Of a stretch of DNA of 64,000 nt, positions 7,790-19,432 are shown one piece after another (the stretch's first letter is position 1; each line of letters starts with the position of its first letter). The position numbers and the translations under genes were made by a program. Where the stretch lies: NCBI RefSeq assembly GCF_000378245.1, contig NZ_KB899495.1, positions 338,267-402,266 on the forward strand. The letters are read 5' to 3'. A model generated the notes under the pieces. It did not search any database and was not told where the DNA came from. It saw nothing but the letters and a program-made list of their open reading frames with translations. Origin of the DNA: Aromatoleum toluclasticum ATCC 700605. Its GTDB lineage: Bacteria > Pseudomonadota > Gammaproteobacteria > Burkholderiales > Rhodocyclaceae.

Positions 7790-10489
7790 ATGACAATGAA
7801 AGAAAAGCACTACCTCAGCCCGCTGCTCGAACCGAAATCGGTCGCGGTCATAGGCGCCAGCGAGCGCGAGAACTCGATCGGCCACGTGGTCGTGCGCAAC
7901 ATGCTCGACGCCGGCTTCCGCGGACGCCTGTTCGCGGTGAACCCCAGGCACGAAGCCGTGCTCGGCGTTCCATGCCACAAATCGGTCGAGGACGTGCCAC
8001 ACCGGCTCGACCTGGCCGTCATCGCCGTGCCGGCAGAGAAAGTGCTCACGGTCGTCGAAAGCTGCGGCCGTGCAGGGGTCAAGGCGATCATCATCCTGTC
8101 CGCCGGCTTTTCCGAAAGCGGCCCGCGCGGCGCCACACTCGAGCGCCACGTCGTCGAAGCCGCACGCCGCTACCGCATCCGCCTGCTCGGCCCCAACTGC
8201 CTCGGCATCATGCGTCCCGAACTGGGCCTGAATGCGACTTTCGCGCATGTCAGCGCGCTGAAGGGCACCATCGGCCTCATCTCCCAGTCCGGCGCGCTGG
8301 TCACCTCCATCCTCGACTGGGCCAAGCCGAGCAACATCGGCTTCTCCACCGTCGTCTCGCTCGGCTCATCGAGCGACGTCGACTTCGGCGAAATCCTCGA
8401 ATTCATGATCTCGGACCCGCGCACCGAGAGCATCATCATGTACGTCGAAGGCATCCGTGACGCGCGTCGCTTCATGAGCGCACTGCGCGGCGCCGCCCGC
8501 GTGAAGCCGGTGCTGCTGATCAAGGTCGGCCGCCATCCCCAGGGCGCGCGCGCAATCCGCCTGCACTCGGGCTCGGTGAGCGGCGACGACACGGTGTTCG
8601 ACGCCGCCCTACGCCGCGCCGGCGTGATCCGCCTGTACAACATGGGCCAGCTCTTCGCCGCTGCGAACGCGCTGTTCGCGCACTTCCGCCCGCGCGGCAA
8701 CCGTCTCGCGATCGTCACCAACGGCGGCGGCCCGGGCGTCATGGCCGTAGACCGTGCCGCCGACCTGGGAATCCCGCTCTCGGAGTTCTCCGAAGGGACG
8801 ATGGAAAAACTCAACGCGATCCTGCCCCACGGCTGGTCGCGCGCCAATCCCGTCGACATGCTCGGCGATGCCGACGTCGAACGCTACAAGAAGACGGTGC
8901 AGGCCGTGCTGGAGGGCCCGAACGTCGACGGCGTGCTGGTGATGCTCACGCCGCAAGCGATCACCGATCCCACCGCGGTCGCCCAGGCCATCGTCGAGGT
9001 CGAAAAGACCGCAGACAAGCCGGTCGTCACGTGCTGGATGGGCGACGAGCTCGTGCGCGAAGGGCGCAAGACCTTCGAAGCCGCGGGAATTCCCACCTTC
9101 CGCTCGCCCGAACCGGCCGTCGAACTCTTCAGCCACCTGTCCGCGTACTACCGCAACCAGAAGCTGCTGATGCAGACGCCGGCGTCGCTGTCGCACCTGA
9201 AGCCGCCGAGCATCGAAAGCGCCCGTCTCGTCATCGAGACCGCGCTGGCCGAGCGCCGCAAGGTGCTCAACGAGATGGAATCCAAGGCGCTGCTTGCAGC
9301 CTTCCGCATCCCCATCGCGCAGACCGTCGTCGCGCGTTCGGCGACCGAGGCGATGGTGCTGGCCGAAGAGATCGGCCTGCCTGTCGTGATGAAGATCGAC
9401 TCGCCGTCGATCATCCACAAGGCCGACTCGGGCGGCGTTCGCCTGAACCTGGGCAGCCTCGCCGCGGTACGCACCGCCTATCAGGAAATCCTCGAAGACG
9501 TCCGCCGCAACAAGCCCGATGCGGCCATCAACGGTGTCGCGATCGAGCCCATGATCGTGAAGCGCAACGGCCGCGAACTGGTCGTCGGCGTGCGCCGCGA
9601 TCCGGTCTTCGGACCGGTGATCACCTTCGGCGAAGGCGGCAACCGCGTCGAAGCCAACAAGGATCTCGCGGTCGCGCTGCCGCCGCTGAACAATTACCTC
9701 GTGCACGACCTCATCAAGTCGTCGCGCGTCGCCAGCCTGCTGGGCGAATTCCGCACCATGCCGCCCGTGAATATGGAGGCGCTGGAATTCGTGCTGCTGC
9801 GCGTCTCCGAAATGGTCTGCGAGCTGCCGTGGATCACGACGATGGAGATCAATCCCCTCATCGTCGACGAACACGGCGCCGTCGCCGTCGATGCGCGCGT
9901 CACGGTCGAGAACGTCTCGCCATCGGTGGACCGCTACGCCCACATGGCGATCCACCCCTACCCCTCGCAGCTCACCAGCACCTGGACGCAACCCGACGGC
10001 ACCGCTGTCACGATCCGCCCGATCAAGCCTGAAGATGCCGAACTCGAAGTCGAATTCGTGCGCAAGCTGTCGTCCGAGACCAAGTACTACCGCTTCATGA
10101 ACACCATGCGCGAACTGCCGCCCGCGATGGTCGCGCGCCTGACGCAGATCGACTACGACCGCGAAATGGCCTTCCTTGCGACGATCCCGGGCGAGGACGG
10201 AACGAGCGAGGTCGAAGTCGGCGTGTGCCGCTACGCCGTCAACCCCGACGGCGAATCCTGCGAATTCGCGGTCGTCGTCGCCGACGACTGGCAGCACCGC
10301 GGCCTCGCGCGCAAGCTGATGGGCGTACTGATCGAGACCGCGCGCAACAAGGGCCTGCTGTACATGAACGGCGTCTTCCTGTCCAACAACGAGCGCATGC
10401 TCAAGTTCGTGCAGGGCCTCGGCTTCGTGCTTTCCAGCGATCCCGAGGACAACACCGTCAAACTCGGCGTGCTCGCGCTACAGGACTGA
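7790..10489 (+). CDS. Protein lysine acetyltransferase, Pat/PatZ type (NDP-forming acyl-CoA synthetase-like + GNAT)
   Basis: An 899-residue protein with the PatZ/Pat layout. It has a CoA-binding Rossmann domain (about 8-135), a succinyl-CoA-ligase-like domain (about 150-300), an ATP-grasp domain (about 480-710) and a C-terminal GNAT domain (about 735-895). The GNAT domain carries TQIDYDREMAF and the acetyl-CoA loop QHRGLARKLMG. Such enzymes acetylate lysines, classically to switch off acetyl-CoA synthetase. His259 in RLHSGSVSGDD sits where active NDP-forming acyl-CoA synthetases have their phosphorylated His and where, from memory, E. coli PatZ has Asn. Starts at 7790 or 7796 are both possible; the second has a better-spaced AGG. 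The mutarotase gene follows after 9 bases, so co-transcription is likely. Confidence 0.82.
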   Translation: MTMKEKHYLSPLLEPKSVAVIGASERENSIGHVVVRNMLDAGFRGRLFAVNPRHEAVLGVPCHKSVEDVPHRLDLAVIAVPAEKVLTVVESCGRAGVKAIIILSAGFSESGPRGATLERHVVEAARRYRIRLLGPNCLGIMRPELGLNATFAHVSALKGTIGLISQSGALVTSILDWAKPSNIGFSTVVSLGSSSDVDFGEILEFMISDPRTESIIMYVEGIRDARRFMSALRGAARVKPVLLIKVGRHPQGARAIRLHSGSVSGDDTVFDAALRRAGVIRLYNMGQLFAAANALFAHFRPRGNRLAIVTNGGGPGVMAVDRAADLGIPLSEFSEGTMEKLNAILPHGWSRANPVDMLGDADVERYKKTVQAVLEGPNVDGVLVMLTPQAITDPTAVAQAIVEVEKTADKPVVTCWMGDELVREGRKTFEAAGIPTFRSPEPAVELFSHLSAYYRNQKLLMQTPASLSHLKPPSIESARLVIETALAERRKVLNEMESKALLAAFRIPIAQTVVARSATEAMVLAEEIGLPVVMKIDSPSIIHKADSGGVRLNLGSLAAVRTAYQEILEDVRRNKPDAAINGVAIEPMIVKRNGRELVVGVRRDPVFGPVITFGEGGNRVEANKDLAVALPPLNNYLVHDLIKSSRVASLLGEFRTMPPVNMEALEFVLLRVSEMVCELPWITTMEINPLIVDEHGAVAVDARVTVENVSPSVDRYAHMAIHPYPSQLTSTWTQPDGTAVTIRPIKPEDAELEVEFVRKLSSETKYYRFMNTMRELPPAMVARLTQIDYDREMAFLATIPGEDGTSEVEVGVCRYAVNPDGESCEFAVVVADDWQHRGLARKLMGVLIETARNKGLLYMNGVFLSNNERMLKFVQGLGFVLSSDPEDNTVKLGVLALQD

Positions 10490-10498
10490 ACACCCGTA

Positions 10499-11347
10499 AT
10501 GCCAGCCACCATCGAAACCGTAGACTTCCACGGCCAGCCCGCCCTCGCGCTCGCCACGCAGGCGGGCGCCCGCGCCGTCGTGTCGCTGTTCGGCGCCCAG
10601 GTCCTGTCATGGATTCCCGCCGGCGGCGAAGAGCACCTCTACCTCAGCCCCGCCGCCGTCTACGACGGCAGCACCGCGATCCGCGGCGGCATCCCCGTCT
10701 GCTTCCCGCAGTTCGCCGGACTCGGCAAGCTCCCGAAGCACGGCATCCTGCGCACCCGCCCCTGGATCGTAAGCGATCAACGCAGCGGCGACGACTATGC
10801 GCTGGTCACGCTGCGCTTCACCGAGACCGACGACACCTGGGCGATCTGGCCGCAGAACTTCGTCGCCGAACTGACCGTGGTCGTCGAGGGCGAGCGTCTC
10901 GACGTCGAACTCGAAGTCGAGAACACCGGCCACGCCCCCTTCGCCTTCACCGCCGCGCTGCACACCTACCTGCGCGTGCACGAAGTCGAGAACGCACGCC
11001 TCGAAGGGCTCTACGGCCACGACTACCGAGACTCCGCCGACCACGACCGCGTCAAGCGCGACTCCGGCGACGTGCTCGTGGTCGAGGACGAGACCGACCG
11101 CATCTATCACGACGTCAAGCGTCCGTTGCTGCTGCGCGACAGGAATCGCCACCTCGGCATCAACGCTGAAGGCTTCCCCGACGTCGTCGTGTGGAACCCC
11201 TGGGAAGAGCGCTGCGCCGCGCTCGCCGACATGCCCGCGAACGGCTTCCGGCACATGCTGTGCGTCGAGGCCGCCGCCGCGCGCCAGCGCATAGAGCTCG
11301 ACGCCGGGGAAAGCTGGGTCGGACGCCAGAGCCTCGTTGCGCTCTGA
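10499..11347 (+). CDS. D-hexose-6-phosphate mutarotase-like protein (YeaD family)
   Basis: A 282-residue aldose-1-epimerase-fold protein. Segments AIRGGIPVCFPQFAG and LPKHGILRTRPW match the YeaD subfamily, in which a His in the KHG motif and a late Glu catalyse interconversion of alpha and beta hexose-6-phosphates in the cytosol. Length is close to the usual 290 or so. It starts 9 bases after the acetyltransferase stop and is probably in the same transcript. A REP-like palindrome lies 68 bases downstream and may mark the end of the unit. The family assignment is good; the sugar specificity is not tested. Confidence 0.8.
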   Translation: MPATIETVDFHGQPALALATQAGARAVVSLFGAQVLSWIPAGGEEHLYLSPAAVYDGSTAIRGGIPVCFPQFAGLGKLPKHGILRTRPWIVSDQRSGDDYALVTLRFTETDDTWAIWPQNFVAELTVVVEGERLDVELEVENTGHAPFAFTAALHTYLRVHEVENARLEGLYGHDYRDSADHDRVKRDSGDVLVVEDETDRIYHDVKRPLLLRDRNRHLGINAEGFPDVVVWNPWEERCAALADMPANGFRHMLCVEAAAARQRIELDAGESWVGRQSLVAL

Positions 11348-11414
11348 GGCCACACGTTCTGCAATCGGACGGTGCTCGCATCCTGGGCACTCGCACGCCC
11401 GTGTGGGTGGTTTC

Positions 11415-11489
11415 GTGGGAGCGGCTTCAGCCGCGAATCGGCGCCTGACGAACCCGAGCCGGTCGATTCGCGGCTGAAGCCGCTCCCAC
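11415..11489. repeat. REP-like palindrome, family A, copy 1
   Basis: An inverted repeat with 26-base perfect arms at 11415-11440 and 11464-11489 around a 23-base spacer. The arm begins GTGGGAGCGGCTTCAGCCGC. The same arm recurs at 40458, 48176 and 54999. It lies between the mutarotase and tex genes and can form a long hairpin. Confidence 0.95.
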
Positions 11490-11619
11490 AGCCCGAGTTC
11501 TGCTCTACCGGGCTTCATGCGATTACCCTGTGCTTGCATCGGCAACGCCGCCTGTTGCACCATCGCCCCCCTCTTCACTGCCAACTTTGCCGGGCGCCCC
11601 TGAACGGCCCGCGAGACTC

Positions 11620-13956
<2,337 letters not shown>

Positions 13957-13993
13957 GCCGCCAGTAAGCCAACATCGGGACGCAAGCCTGACG

Positions 13994-14362
13994 ATGAACA
14001 CGACGATTTACGGCATCAAGAACTGCGACACGATGAAAAAGGCCTTTGCCTGGCTCGATGCGCAGAACATCGCCTACACTTTCCACGATTACCGCAAGTC
14101 CGGCATTTCCCCCGATACGCTCGCGCGCTGGTGCGAGCGCCTCGGCTGGGAGGCCCTGGTCAACACGCGCGGCACCACCTGGCGCAAGCTCGATCCCGCG
14201 CAGCAGGCCATCGCCTCCACGGCGGACGCCGTCGCACTGATGGCCGCGCACACCAGCGTCATCCGCCGGCCGGTGATCGAGACCTCGTCCGGCGGGATCA
14301 TCGCCGGTTTCGACCCCGAACGCCTCGTGGCGCTGTTCGCCCGGGAAGGAGCCCGCTCATGA
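13994..14362 (+). CDS. ArsC/Spx-family reductase-like protein (YffB type)
   Basis: A 122-residue thioredoxin-fold protein of the ArsC family. It starts [16 protein letters not shown], with the single active-site Cys at residue 11, followed by the family pattern DYRKSGI and a conserved RRPVIE strand. YffB-like members act as glutathione-dependent thiol reductases or have unknown substrates; genuine arsenate reduction is not implied. The start ATG at 13994 lies 37 bases after tex. Its stop overlaps the hslO start by four bases (ATGA). Linkage of a redox-type protein with the Hsp33 gene is notable because the Hsp33 here has lost its redox cysteines. Confidence 0.85.
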   Translation: MNTTIYGIKNCDTMKKAFAWLDAQNIAYTFHDYRKSGISPDTLARWCERLGWEALVNTRGTTWRKLDPAQQAIASTADAVALMAAHTSVIRRPVIETSSGGIIAGFDPERLVALFAREGARS

Positions 14363-15243
14363 AGGACCACAAGAGCTACGTCCGCCGTTTCCTGCTCGAA
14401 GACCTCGACATCCGCGGCGCCGTCGTGCGCCTGGACGACGTCTGGCAGGCGCTGCAACAGGGCCGCGACTACCCGCGCAACGTCGCCACCCTGCTCGGCG
14501 AGATGAGCGCCGTGTCCGCGCTGATCTCCGCCAACCTCAAGCAGGCAGGCCGCCTCACCTTCCAGGTACAGGGCCACGGCCCGGTGCGCCTGCTCGTCAT
14601 CGACTGCAACGAGGCCCTGAACCTGCGCGGCTTCGCGGCCTTCGACGATCACGTTCCCGAAGGCGACCGCCTGCCGGAGCTGGTCGGCGACGGCATCCTC
14701 CAGCTCACTTTGGACGTCCAGGGCATGGACCAGCCCTACCAGAGCCTCGTCCCGCTCGAAGGCAACAGCATCGCCGCGGTGTTCGAGCACTACCTGCAGC
14801 AATCCGAGCAGCAGCCTGCGGGCCTGTGGCTCGCCTGCAGCAAGGATGCCGCCGCTGCGCTCTTCCTGCAGAAGCTGCCCGGCGCGGATGCGCGCGACGA
14901 GGACGGATGGTCGCGCGCGCACCAGTTCGCCCAGACCGTCACGCGCGAGGAACTCCTCGCCCTCGACCCCGAGACCCTGCTCGGCCGCCTGTTCGCCGAG
15001 GAGACGGTGCGCCTGTACGACGCACGCCCGGTGATCCACGACTTCCCGCCCGACCGCGACAAGATCATCGCGATGCTGCGCTCCCTGGGCGAAAGCGAAG
15101 TCCGCCGCATCTACGCCGAACACGGCGAACTGATCGTGCGCGACGACCTGTCGAACCACGAATACCGCTTCGAACCGGACGAAATCGACGAATTCTTCAA
15201 GTGCGGCCCCGGCGACGTCGATTCGCCCCCGACCCTGCACTGA
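14359..15243 (+). CDS. hslO: Hsp33 family chaperone lacking the redox zinc cysteines
   Basis: A 294-residue Hsp33 protein of normal length. The N-terminal chaperone domain is typical ([40 protein letters not shown]). In the C-terminal redox switch, the usual CxC and CxxC pairs are absent: the first site reads HDFPPD (about 228-233) and the second [11 protein letters not shown] (about 261-271). The only Cys residues are 83, 160 and 282. Hsp33 is normally activated when oxidation releases zinc from those four cysteines, so this protein cannot use that mechanism, though the linker and fold are retained. It is translationally coupled to the ArsC-like gene. A palindromic repeat follows the stop codon. 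Confidence 0.88.
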   Translation: MKDHKSYVRRFLLEDLDIRGAVVRLDDVWQALQQGRDYPRNVATLLGEMSAVSALISANLKQAGRLTFQVQGHGPVRLLVIDCNEALNLRGFAAFDDHVPEGDRLPELVGDGILQLTLDVQGMDQPYQSLVPLEGNSIAAVFEHYLQQSEQQPAGLWLACSKDAAAALFLQKLPGADARDEDGWSRAHQFAQTVTREELLALDPETLLGRLFAEETVRLYDARPVIHDFPPDRDKIIAMLRSLGESEVRRIYAEHGELIVRDDLSNHEYRFEPDEIDEFFKCGPGDVDSPPTLH

Positions 15244-15264
15244 GCCCCGTTCGCACGATGCCGC

Positions 15265-15363
15265 GCAGGGCGAAGGGAGCCGAAGGCGGATCCCGCCATC
15301 CGGCACTCGAGCGCCCTCGCCCGTTGGCGTGGCGGGATGCGCTGCGCTCCTCCCGCCACGCCT
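15265..15363. repeat. REP-like palindrome, family B, copy 1
   Basis: An imperfect inverted repeat between hslO and minC. A left arm containing AGGGCGAAGGGAGCCGAAGG and GGATCCCGCC faces a right arm GGCGGGATGCGCTGCGCTCC followed by TCCCGCC. A related element with better arms lies at 55889-55986. No gene lies in the 203 bases between hslO and minC. Confidence 0.75.
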
Positions 15364-15446
15364 GGGTTTGCGCGATTGCCCCGCAGAGCCTTGCCCGATT
15401 CCATCGTCCTCAGTAGACTTCAAAGCTTTTCGGCCCCTTCGCACCC

Positions 15447-16220
15447 ATGTCCGCACCCAACGCCGCCCGTTCGATCGAGTTCCGCAACGCGACGATCGGC
15501 GCCACCATCGCGGTCCTGCGCGAAACCGAACCGGCAAGGCTCGCCGATGCCCTGCACCTGATGCTCGGCGGCATGCCCGACTTCTTCAACGGTGAAGCGG
15601 CCGTGCTGGATTTCTCCGGCGTGACCTCGCATCCCGAGCGCATCGACTGGGTCGGCCTCGCCAGCCTGCTCCGCCGCTACCGGCTGCAGCCCGTCGGCGT
15701 GCGCAACCTGCCCGAGGAGCTCGCAGCATCGGCACGTCAGGCCGGCCTCGCGATCCTGGACGGTGCAGAACTACGCGAACGCCAGGCTACCGCCCCTCCC
15801 GCACCGCAGGCGCGACCGGAACCTGCACCCGCGGCACAGCCCGCTCCGGCCACGGCTCCGGCTCTGGCCGCGAACACCCTTTACATCGACCGTCCGCTGC
15901 GTTCGGGTCAGCAGGTCTACGCCCGCGGCGGCGACCTCGTGCTGCTCGCCGGCGTCAGCAACGGCTCCGAAGTCATCGCCGACGGCAGCATCCACTGCTA
16001 CGGCCCGCTGCGCGGCCGCGCACTGGCCGGAGCCCAGGGCAACACCGAAGCGCGCATCGTGACGACCAACTTCGGCCCCGAACTGCTGTCGATCGCAGGC
16101 ATCTACCGCACCTTCGAACAGGGCATTCCCGCCTCCATCGCTGGCCAGGCTGCACTGGTGCGCCTCATTGCCAGCGGCTCCGAACATAAACTTGACATCG
16201 ATTCGCTGCAGCTCGGTTGA
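15447..16220 (+). CDS. minC: Septum site-determining protein MinC
   Basis: A 257-residue MinC. The N-terminal FtsZ-inhibiting domain spans about 1-105. A Pro/Ala-rich linker follows at about 112-140, and then the C-terminal beta-helix domain that binds MinD, with the typical segments LYIDRPLRSGQQVYARGGDL, GSEVIADGSIHCYGPLRGRA and LLSIAGIYRTFE. MinC is recruited by MinD-ATP to block FtsZ rings near the poles. It is the first gene of minCDE; minD starts 31 bases downstream. Confidence 0.95.
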   Translation: MSAPNAARSIEFRNATIGATIAVLRETEPARLADALHLMLGGMPDFFNGEAAVLDFSGVTSHPERIDWVGLASLLRRYRLQPVGVRNLPEELAASARQAGLAILDGAELRERQATAPPAPQARPEPAPAAQPAPATAPALAANTLYIDRPLRSGQQVYARGGDLVLLAGVSNGSEVIADGSIHCYGPLRGRALAGAQGNTEARIVTTNFGPELLSIAGIYRTFEQGIPASIAGQAALVRLIASGSEHKLDIDSLQLG

Positions 16221-16251
16221 GCGCAGCGCACACTATCTGGAAGGACATACC

Positions 16252-17067
16252 GTGACTCGTGTCGTCGTCGTAACTTCGGGCAAGGGTGGCGTGGGCAAGA
16301 CCACCACCAGCGCCGCCTTTTCCTCCGGCCTGGCCCTGCGGGGCTTCAAGACGGCCGTCATCGACTTCGACGTCGGCCTGCGCAACCTCGACCTGATCAT
16401 GGGCTGCGAGCGCCGCGTCGTGTATGACCTCATCAACGTCATCAACGGCGACGCCAAGCTCAACCAGGCACTCATCAAGGACAGGCACTGCGACAACCTG
16501 TTCGTGCTGCCCGCATCGCAGACGCGCGACAAGGATGCGCTGACCGAGGAAGGCGTCGAGAAGGTCATCCACGACCTCGAGCACATGGGTTTCGACTACA
16601 TCGTGTGCGACTCCCCTGCCGGCATCGAACGCGGCGCGGTGCTCGCGCTGACCTTCGCCGACGAGGCGATCGTCACGACCAACCCCGAAGTCTCGTCCGT
16701 GCGCGACTCCGACCGCATCCTCGGCATCCTGCAATCCAAGTCCCGCCGCGCCGAGGAAGGCAAGGAGCCAGTCAAGGAACACCTGCTCGTCACCCGCTAC
16801 TCGCCCAAGCGCGTTGAGGAAGGCGAGATGCTGTCGTACAAGGACGTGCAGGAATTGCTGCGCGTGCCGCTGATCGGCGTGATCCCGGAATCCGAATCCG
16901 TGCTCCAGGCCTCCAACCAGGGCACGCCCGCCATCCACCTGAAGGGCTCCGACGTTTCCGAAGCCTATACCGACGTGGTCGCGCGCTTCCTCGGCGAGAC
17001 CCGCGACCTGCGCTTCGTGAATTACGAGAAGCCTGGCCTGATCAAGCGCCTGTTCGGAGGCAAGTGA
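16252..17067 (+). CDS. minD: Septum site-determining ATPase MinD
   Basis: A 271-residue MinD. The deviant Walker A is [11 protein letters not shown] at the N-terminus, followed by [22 protein letters not shown], the Walker B-like [14 protein letters not shown], and a C-terminal amphipathic helix ([12 protein letters not shown]) that anchors it to the membrane. The start is a GTG at 16252 with a GGAAGG ribosome site about 8 bases upstream; the in-frame upstream extension lies over the end of minC. Only one base separates its stop from minE. Confidence 0.95.
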   Translation: MTRVVVVTSGKGGVGKTTTSAAFSSGLALRGFKTAVIDFDVGLRNLDLIMGCERRVVYDLINVINGDAKLNQALIKDRHCDNLFVLPASQTRDKDALTEEGVEKVIHDLEHMGFDYIVCDSPAGIERGAVLALTFADEAIVTTNPEVSSVRDSDRILGILQSKSRRAEEGKEPVKEHLLVTRYSPKRVEEGEMLSYKDVQELLRVPLIGVIPESESVLQASNQGTPAIHLKGSDVSEAYTDVVARFLGETRDLRFVNYEKPGLIKRLFGGK

Positions 17068-17068
17068 G

Positions 17069-17329
17069 ATGTCCTTCCTCGCCCGCCTCTTCGGCGAAAA
17101 GAAGAAGACGGCCGAAATCGCCAAGAACCGCCTGTCGCTGCTGATCGCGCACGAACGCAGCGGCGACGCGGCCAAGGTCGACTTCCTGCCCGCGCTGCAA
17201 CGTGAGCTGATCGAGGTGATCTCGAAGTACGTCTCGGTCAATCCGGACGACATCAGGGTGCACCTCGACAAGCAGGACAACTACGAGGTCCTGGAAGTCA
17301 AGATCGAGCTGCCCGAACAGGCACGCTGA
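17069..17329 (+). CDS. minE: Cell division topological specificity factor MinE
   Basis: An 86-residue MinE with the N-terminal MinD-stimulating helix ([20 protein letters not shown]) and the beta/alpha dimerisation domain ([18 protein letters not shown] ... [19 protein letters not shown]). It drives MinD oscillation. The ATG at 17069 follows the minD stop by one base. The gene ends convergent with a chemoreceptor gene. Confidence 0.95.
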   Translation: MSFLARLFGEKKKTAEIAKNRLSLLIAHERSGDAAKVDFLPALQRELIEVISKYVSVNPDDIRVHLDKQDNYEVLEVKIELPEQAR

Positions 17330-17356
17330 CCCCGCCCTGCGACGCACGCCGCACGT

Positions 17357-17382
17357 CACCGGACGCCGCACGGCGCCCGGTG
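17357..17382. terminator. Hairpin between convergent minE and chemoreceptor genes
   Basis: A stem CACCGG...CCGGTG with an inner CGCC...GGCG stem and a short GCAC loop. There is no T-run on either side, so it is at most a weak bidirectional terminator or mRNA end structure. Confidence 0.4.
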
Positions 17383-17391
17383 GCACGACGT

Positions 17392-19191
17392 TCAGCGTTC
17401 GGCGAGCAGCGCCTCCGCCGGCATGCCGACCCGCACATTGCCCCAGAGCCGGCCGCCGACGGTGATCGGCATCGACATGTCGCACAGGATCTCGCCGGTA
17501 TCGCGCATGAAGGTCTGCAGCAGCAGCGGGTCGGTGTTCTTCGCCCCGCGCAGTTCGGCCACCCCCTCGAACTTGCGGCAAGTGCGGTTGCCGACCAGAT
17601 CCGCCTCCCGGTTACCCGTCAGCGGCTTCGAATACTTGAGGTTGTGCCCCGACAGATAGCTGTCGACGTTCAACCCCACGGCATACGAGCAGCCCGGAAT
17701 CGCCGCGAGGCATTCGTCGAGCAGCTTCTGGCAGCGGCGCGTATATTCGTCGCCCCACGACACCTTGAACTTCTGCGGGAAGGTGTCGGGAATCGGCTGG
17801 TAGCGCCTGTCGAACACATCGATACGGCTGCTCCTCATCTCCTCGAGCTGAGCCTGCACACGGTCCCGGAAGATCCGCGCCTGCTCGACGGCGTGATCGA
17901 ACTCGCCCTTGCCGATCTTGAAGCGCGACACCAGCTCCTGCACGGATTCGGTCGCGCGGGCGAGCTTCACCGTGCAGTCCTCGGACTCTTCCATGTGCGT
18001 CGCAACCGTGCCCGACAGATCGTGGATCGCAGCCACGTTCTCATGCACCTGCCCGTTGGTCGCCGACAGCTGCTCCATCGCGGTCGCGATCTGCAGCAAC
18101 TGCTCGCCGGTCGTCTCGAATTCGCCGACCATGAACTGGAACTGCGTCGCCGAGCGCGCGACGACTTCGCGCGCCTGCAGCACGTCGACGTTGATGATCT
18201 CGTTCTCGGCGCGGGTGTTCATCACGCGGCCGATCATCCCGTCGATGTTGCCGGTGATCTCCTCGGCGGCGGTATTCACGCGCTCCGCGAGCTTGCGCAC
18301 CTCGTCCGCCACGACCGCGAAACCGCGGCCCGCCTCGCCCGCACGGGCGGCCTCGATCGCGGCGTTGAGCGCGAGGAGGTTGGTCTGGTCGGCGATCTCG
18401 CGGATCAGCGACGCGATCTGCTTCACGCTCACGGAGCGCTTCGACAGGTCGTCCACGGTCGCGTTGAAGTGCAGCACTTTCTCGCTCACCGCGTTGATCT
18501 TCTCAGCGATGTCGCGCATCTCCCCCAGCGAAGCGCGTGCGATTTCCAGGTTCTTGGTCGTCGACGCGGAGATCTGATGCGTGCTCTCCGACACACTCTC
18601 GATCGCGGAAGTCGATTCGGTGCTCGCGCTGAACACGACCTCGGTGAGTTGCCCCTGCCGGCGCGCGTTGTTCGCTGCCCCCTGGACGCGCGACTTCACG
18701 ATCACCGCGTCGCGGGCGATGCTGACGGTCATCGTGCGCACGTCGCCGATGATCTGGCGCATCTTCTCGGCGAAATGGTTGTAGCTGATCGCGAGATCGC
18801 GCAGTTCGTCGTGCGTGACGAGCGGCAGGTTGCGCGAGAAGTCGCCCTCGCCGCGCGCGATCTCGTTGAAGATGTCCGTGATGAGGCGCACCGGCCGCAC
18901 GATCAGATGGCGCAGATAAAGGATCTGTCCCGCGCAGACCACCAGCGCAATCGCGGTCAGCCCTAGCATCAGGTACCAGCCTGCGTCGAGGGTCGCCATC
19001 GTCTGCGCGAGCAATTCGGGCGAAACGCTGCCCGTCTCCAGAAGCGTCCGGATGCTCGCCTGCTGGCTGCCGTAGATGACCAGGTAAACGAGGTTGATGA
19101 CGCACAACAGCAGAAAGCTGCACAGCTTCTTCGTCAGCGAGTTCCAGAAGGTCTTCTCTATCGTTACGTACAGGCTCTCGGGCGAGCTCAT
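17392..19191 (-). CDS. Methyl-accepting chemotaxis protein with C-terminal sensory region
   Basis: A 599-residue chemoreceptor. Two membrane helices (about 20-42 and 82-107) enclose only about 40 residues. A HAMP domain ([19 protein letters not shown]) and the signalling domain with the conserved hairpin tip ([20 protein letters not shown]) follow. After the signalling domain there are about 190 further residues containing [30 protein letters not shown] and a closing [15 protein letters not shown]. This looks like a Cache-like or PAS-like cytoplasmic sensor at the C-terminus. With so short a periplasmic loop, sensing is probably intracellular. The start ATG at 19191 is chosen over upstream in-frame options because they lie in the divergent promoter region of lysS. 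Confidence 0.85.
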   Translation of the reverse strand: MSSPESLYVTIEKTFWNSLTKKLCSFLLLCVINLVYLVIYGSQQASIRTLLETGSVSPELLAQTMATLDAGWYLMLGLTAIALVVCAGQILYLRHLIVRPVRLITDIFNEIARGEGDFSRNLPLVTHDELRDLAISYNHFAEKMRQIIGDVRTMTVSIARDAVIVKSRVQGAANNARRQGQLTEVVFSASTESTSAIESVSESTHQISASTTKNLEIARASLGEMRDIAEKINAVSEKVLHFNATVDDLSKRSVSVKQIASLIREIADQTNLLALNAAIEAARAGEAGRGFAVVADEVRKLAERVNTAAEEITGNIDGMIGRVMNTRAENEIINVDVLQAREVVARSATQFQFMVGEFETTGEQLLQIATAMEQLSATNGQVHENVAAIHDLSGTVATHMEESEDCTVKLARATESVQELVSRFKIGKGEFDHAVEQARIFRDRVQAQLEEMRSSRIDVFDRRYQPIPDTFPQKFKVSWGDEYTRRCQKLLDECLAAIPGCSYAVGLNVDSYLSGHNLKYSKPLTGNREADLVGNRTCRKFEGVAELRGAKNTDPLLLQTFMRDTGEILCDMSMPITVGGRLWGNVRVGMPAEALLAER

Positions 19192-19432
19192 GGGAAGTCT
19201 CCGATCTATTTTTGTCCAAACATGGCAACCTCTATCGGCCGCGAAGGCGGACACTTTAGGCGAAGCGCGAAACGGATGTGCGCACCGGCGCCCGGCACGC
19301 GACGACCGGCGGAAGATGTGCGACGGCCGGGGCAAACCTCGGGGGCGGCATGGGCCTTCCCTGATGGTTCGAATTTGCCCGGTATCCCGCGGCATGCCAC
19401 AATTGTCTTTTTTCGCCGTAGCCTGCCGATTC

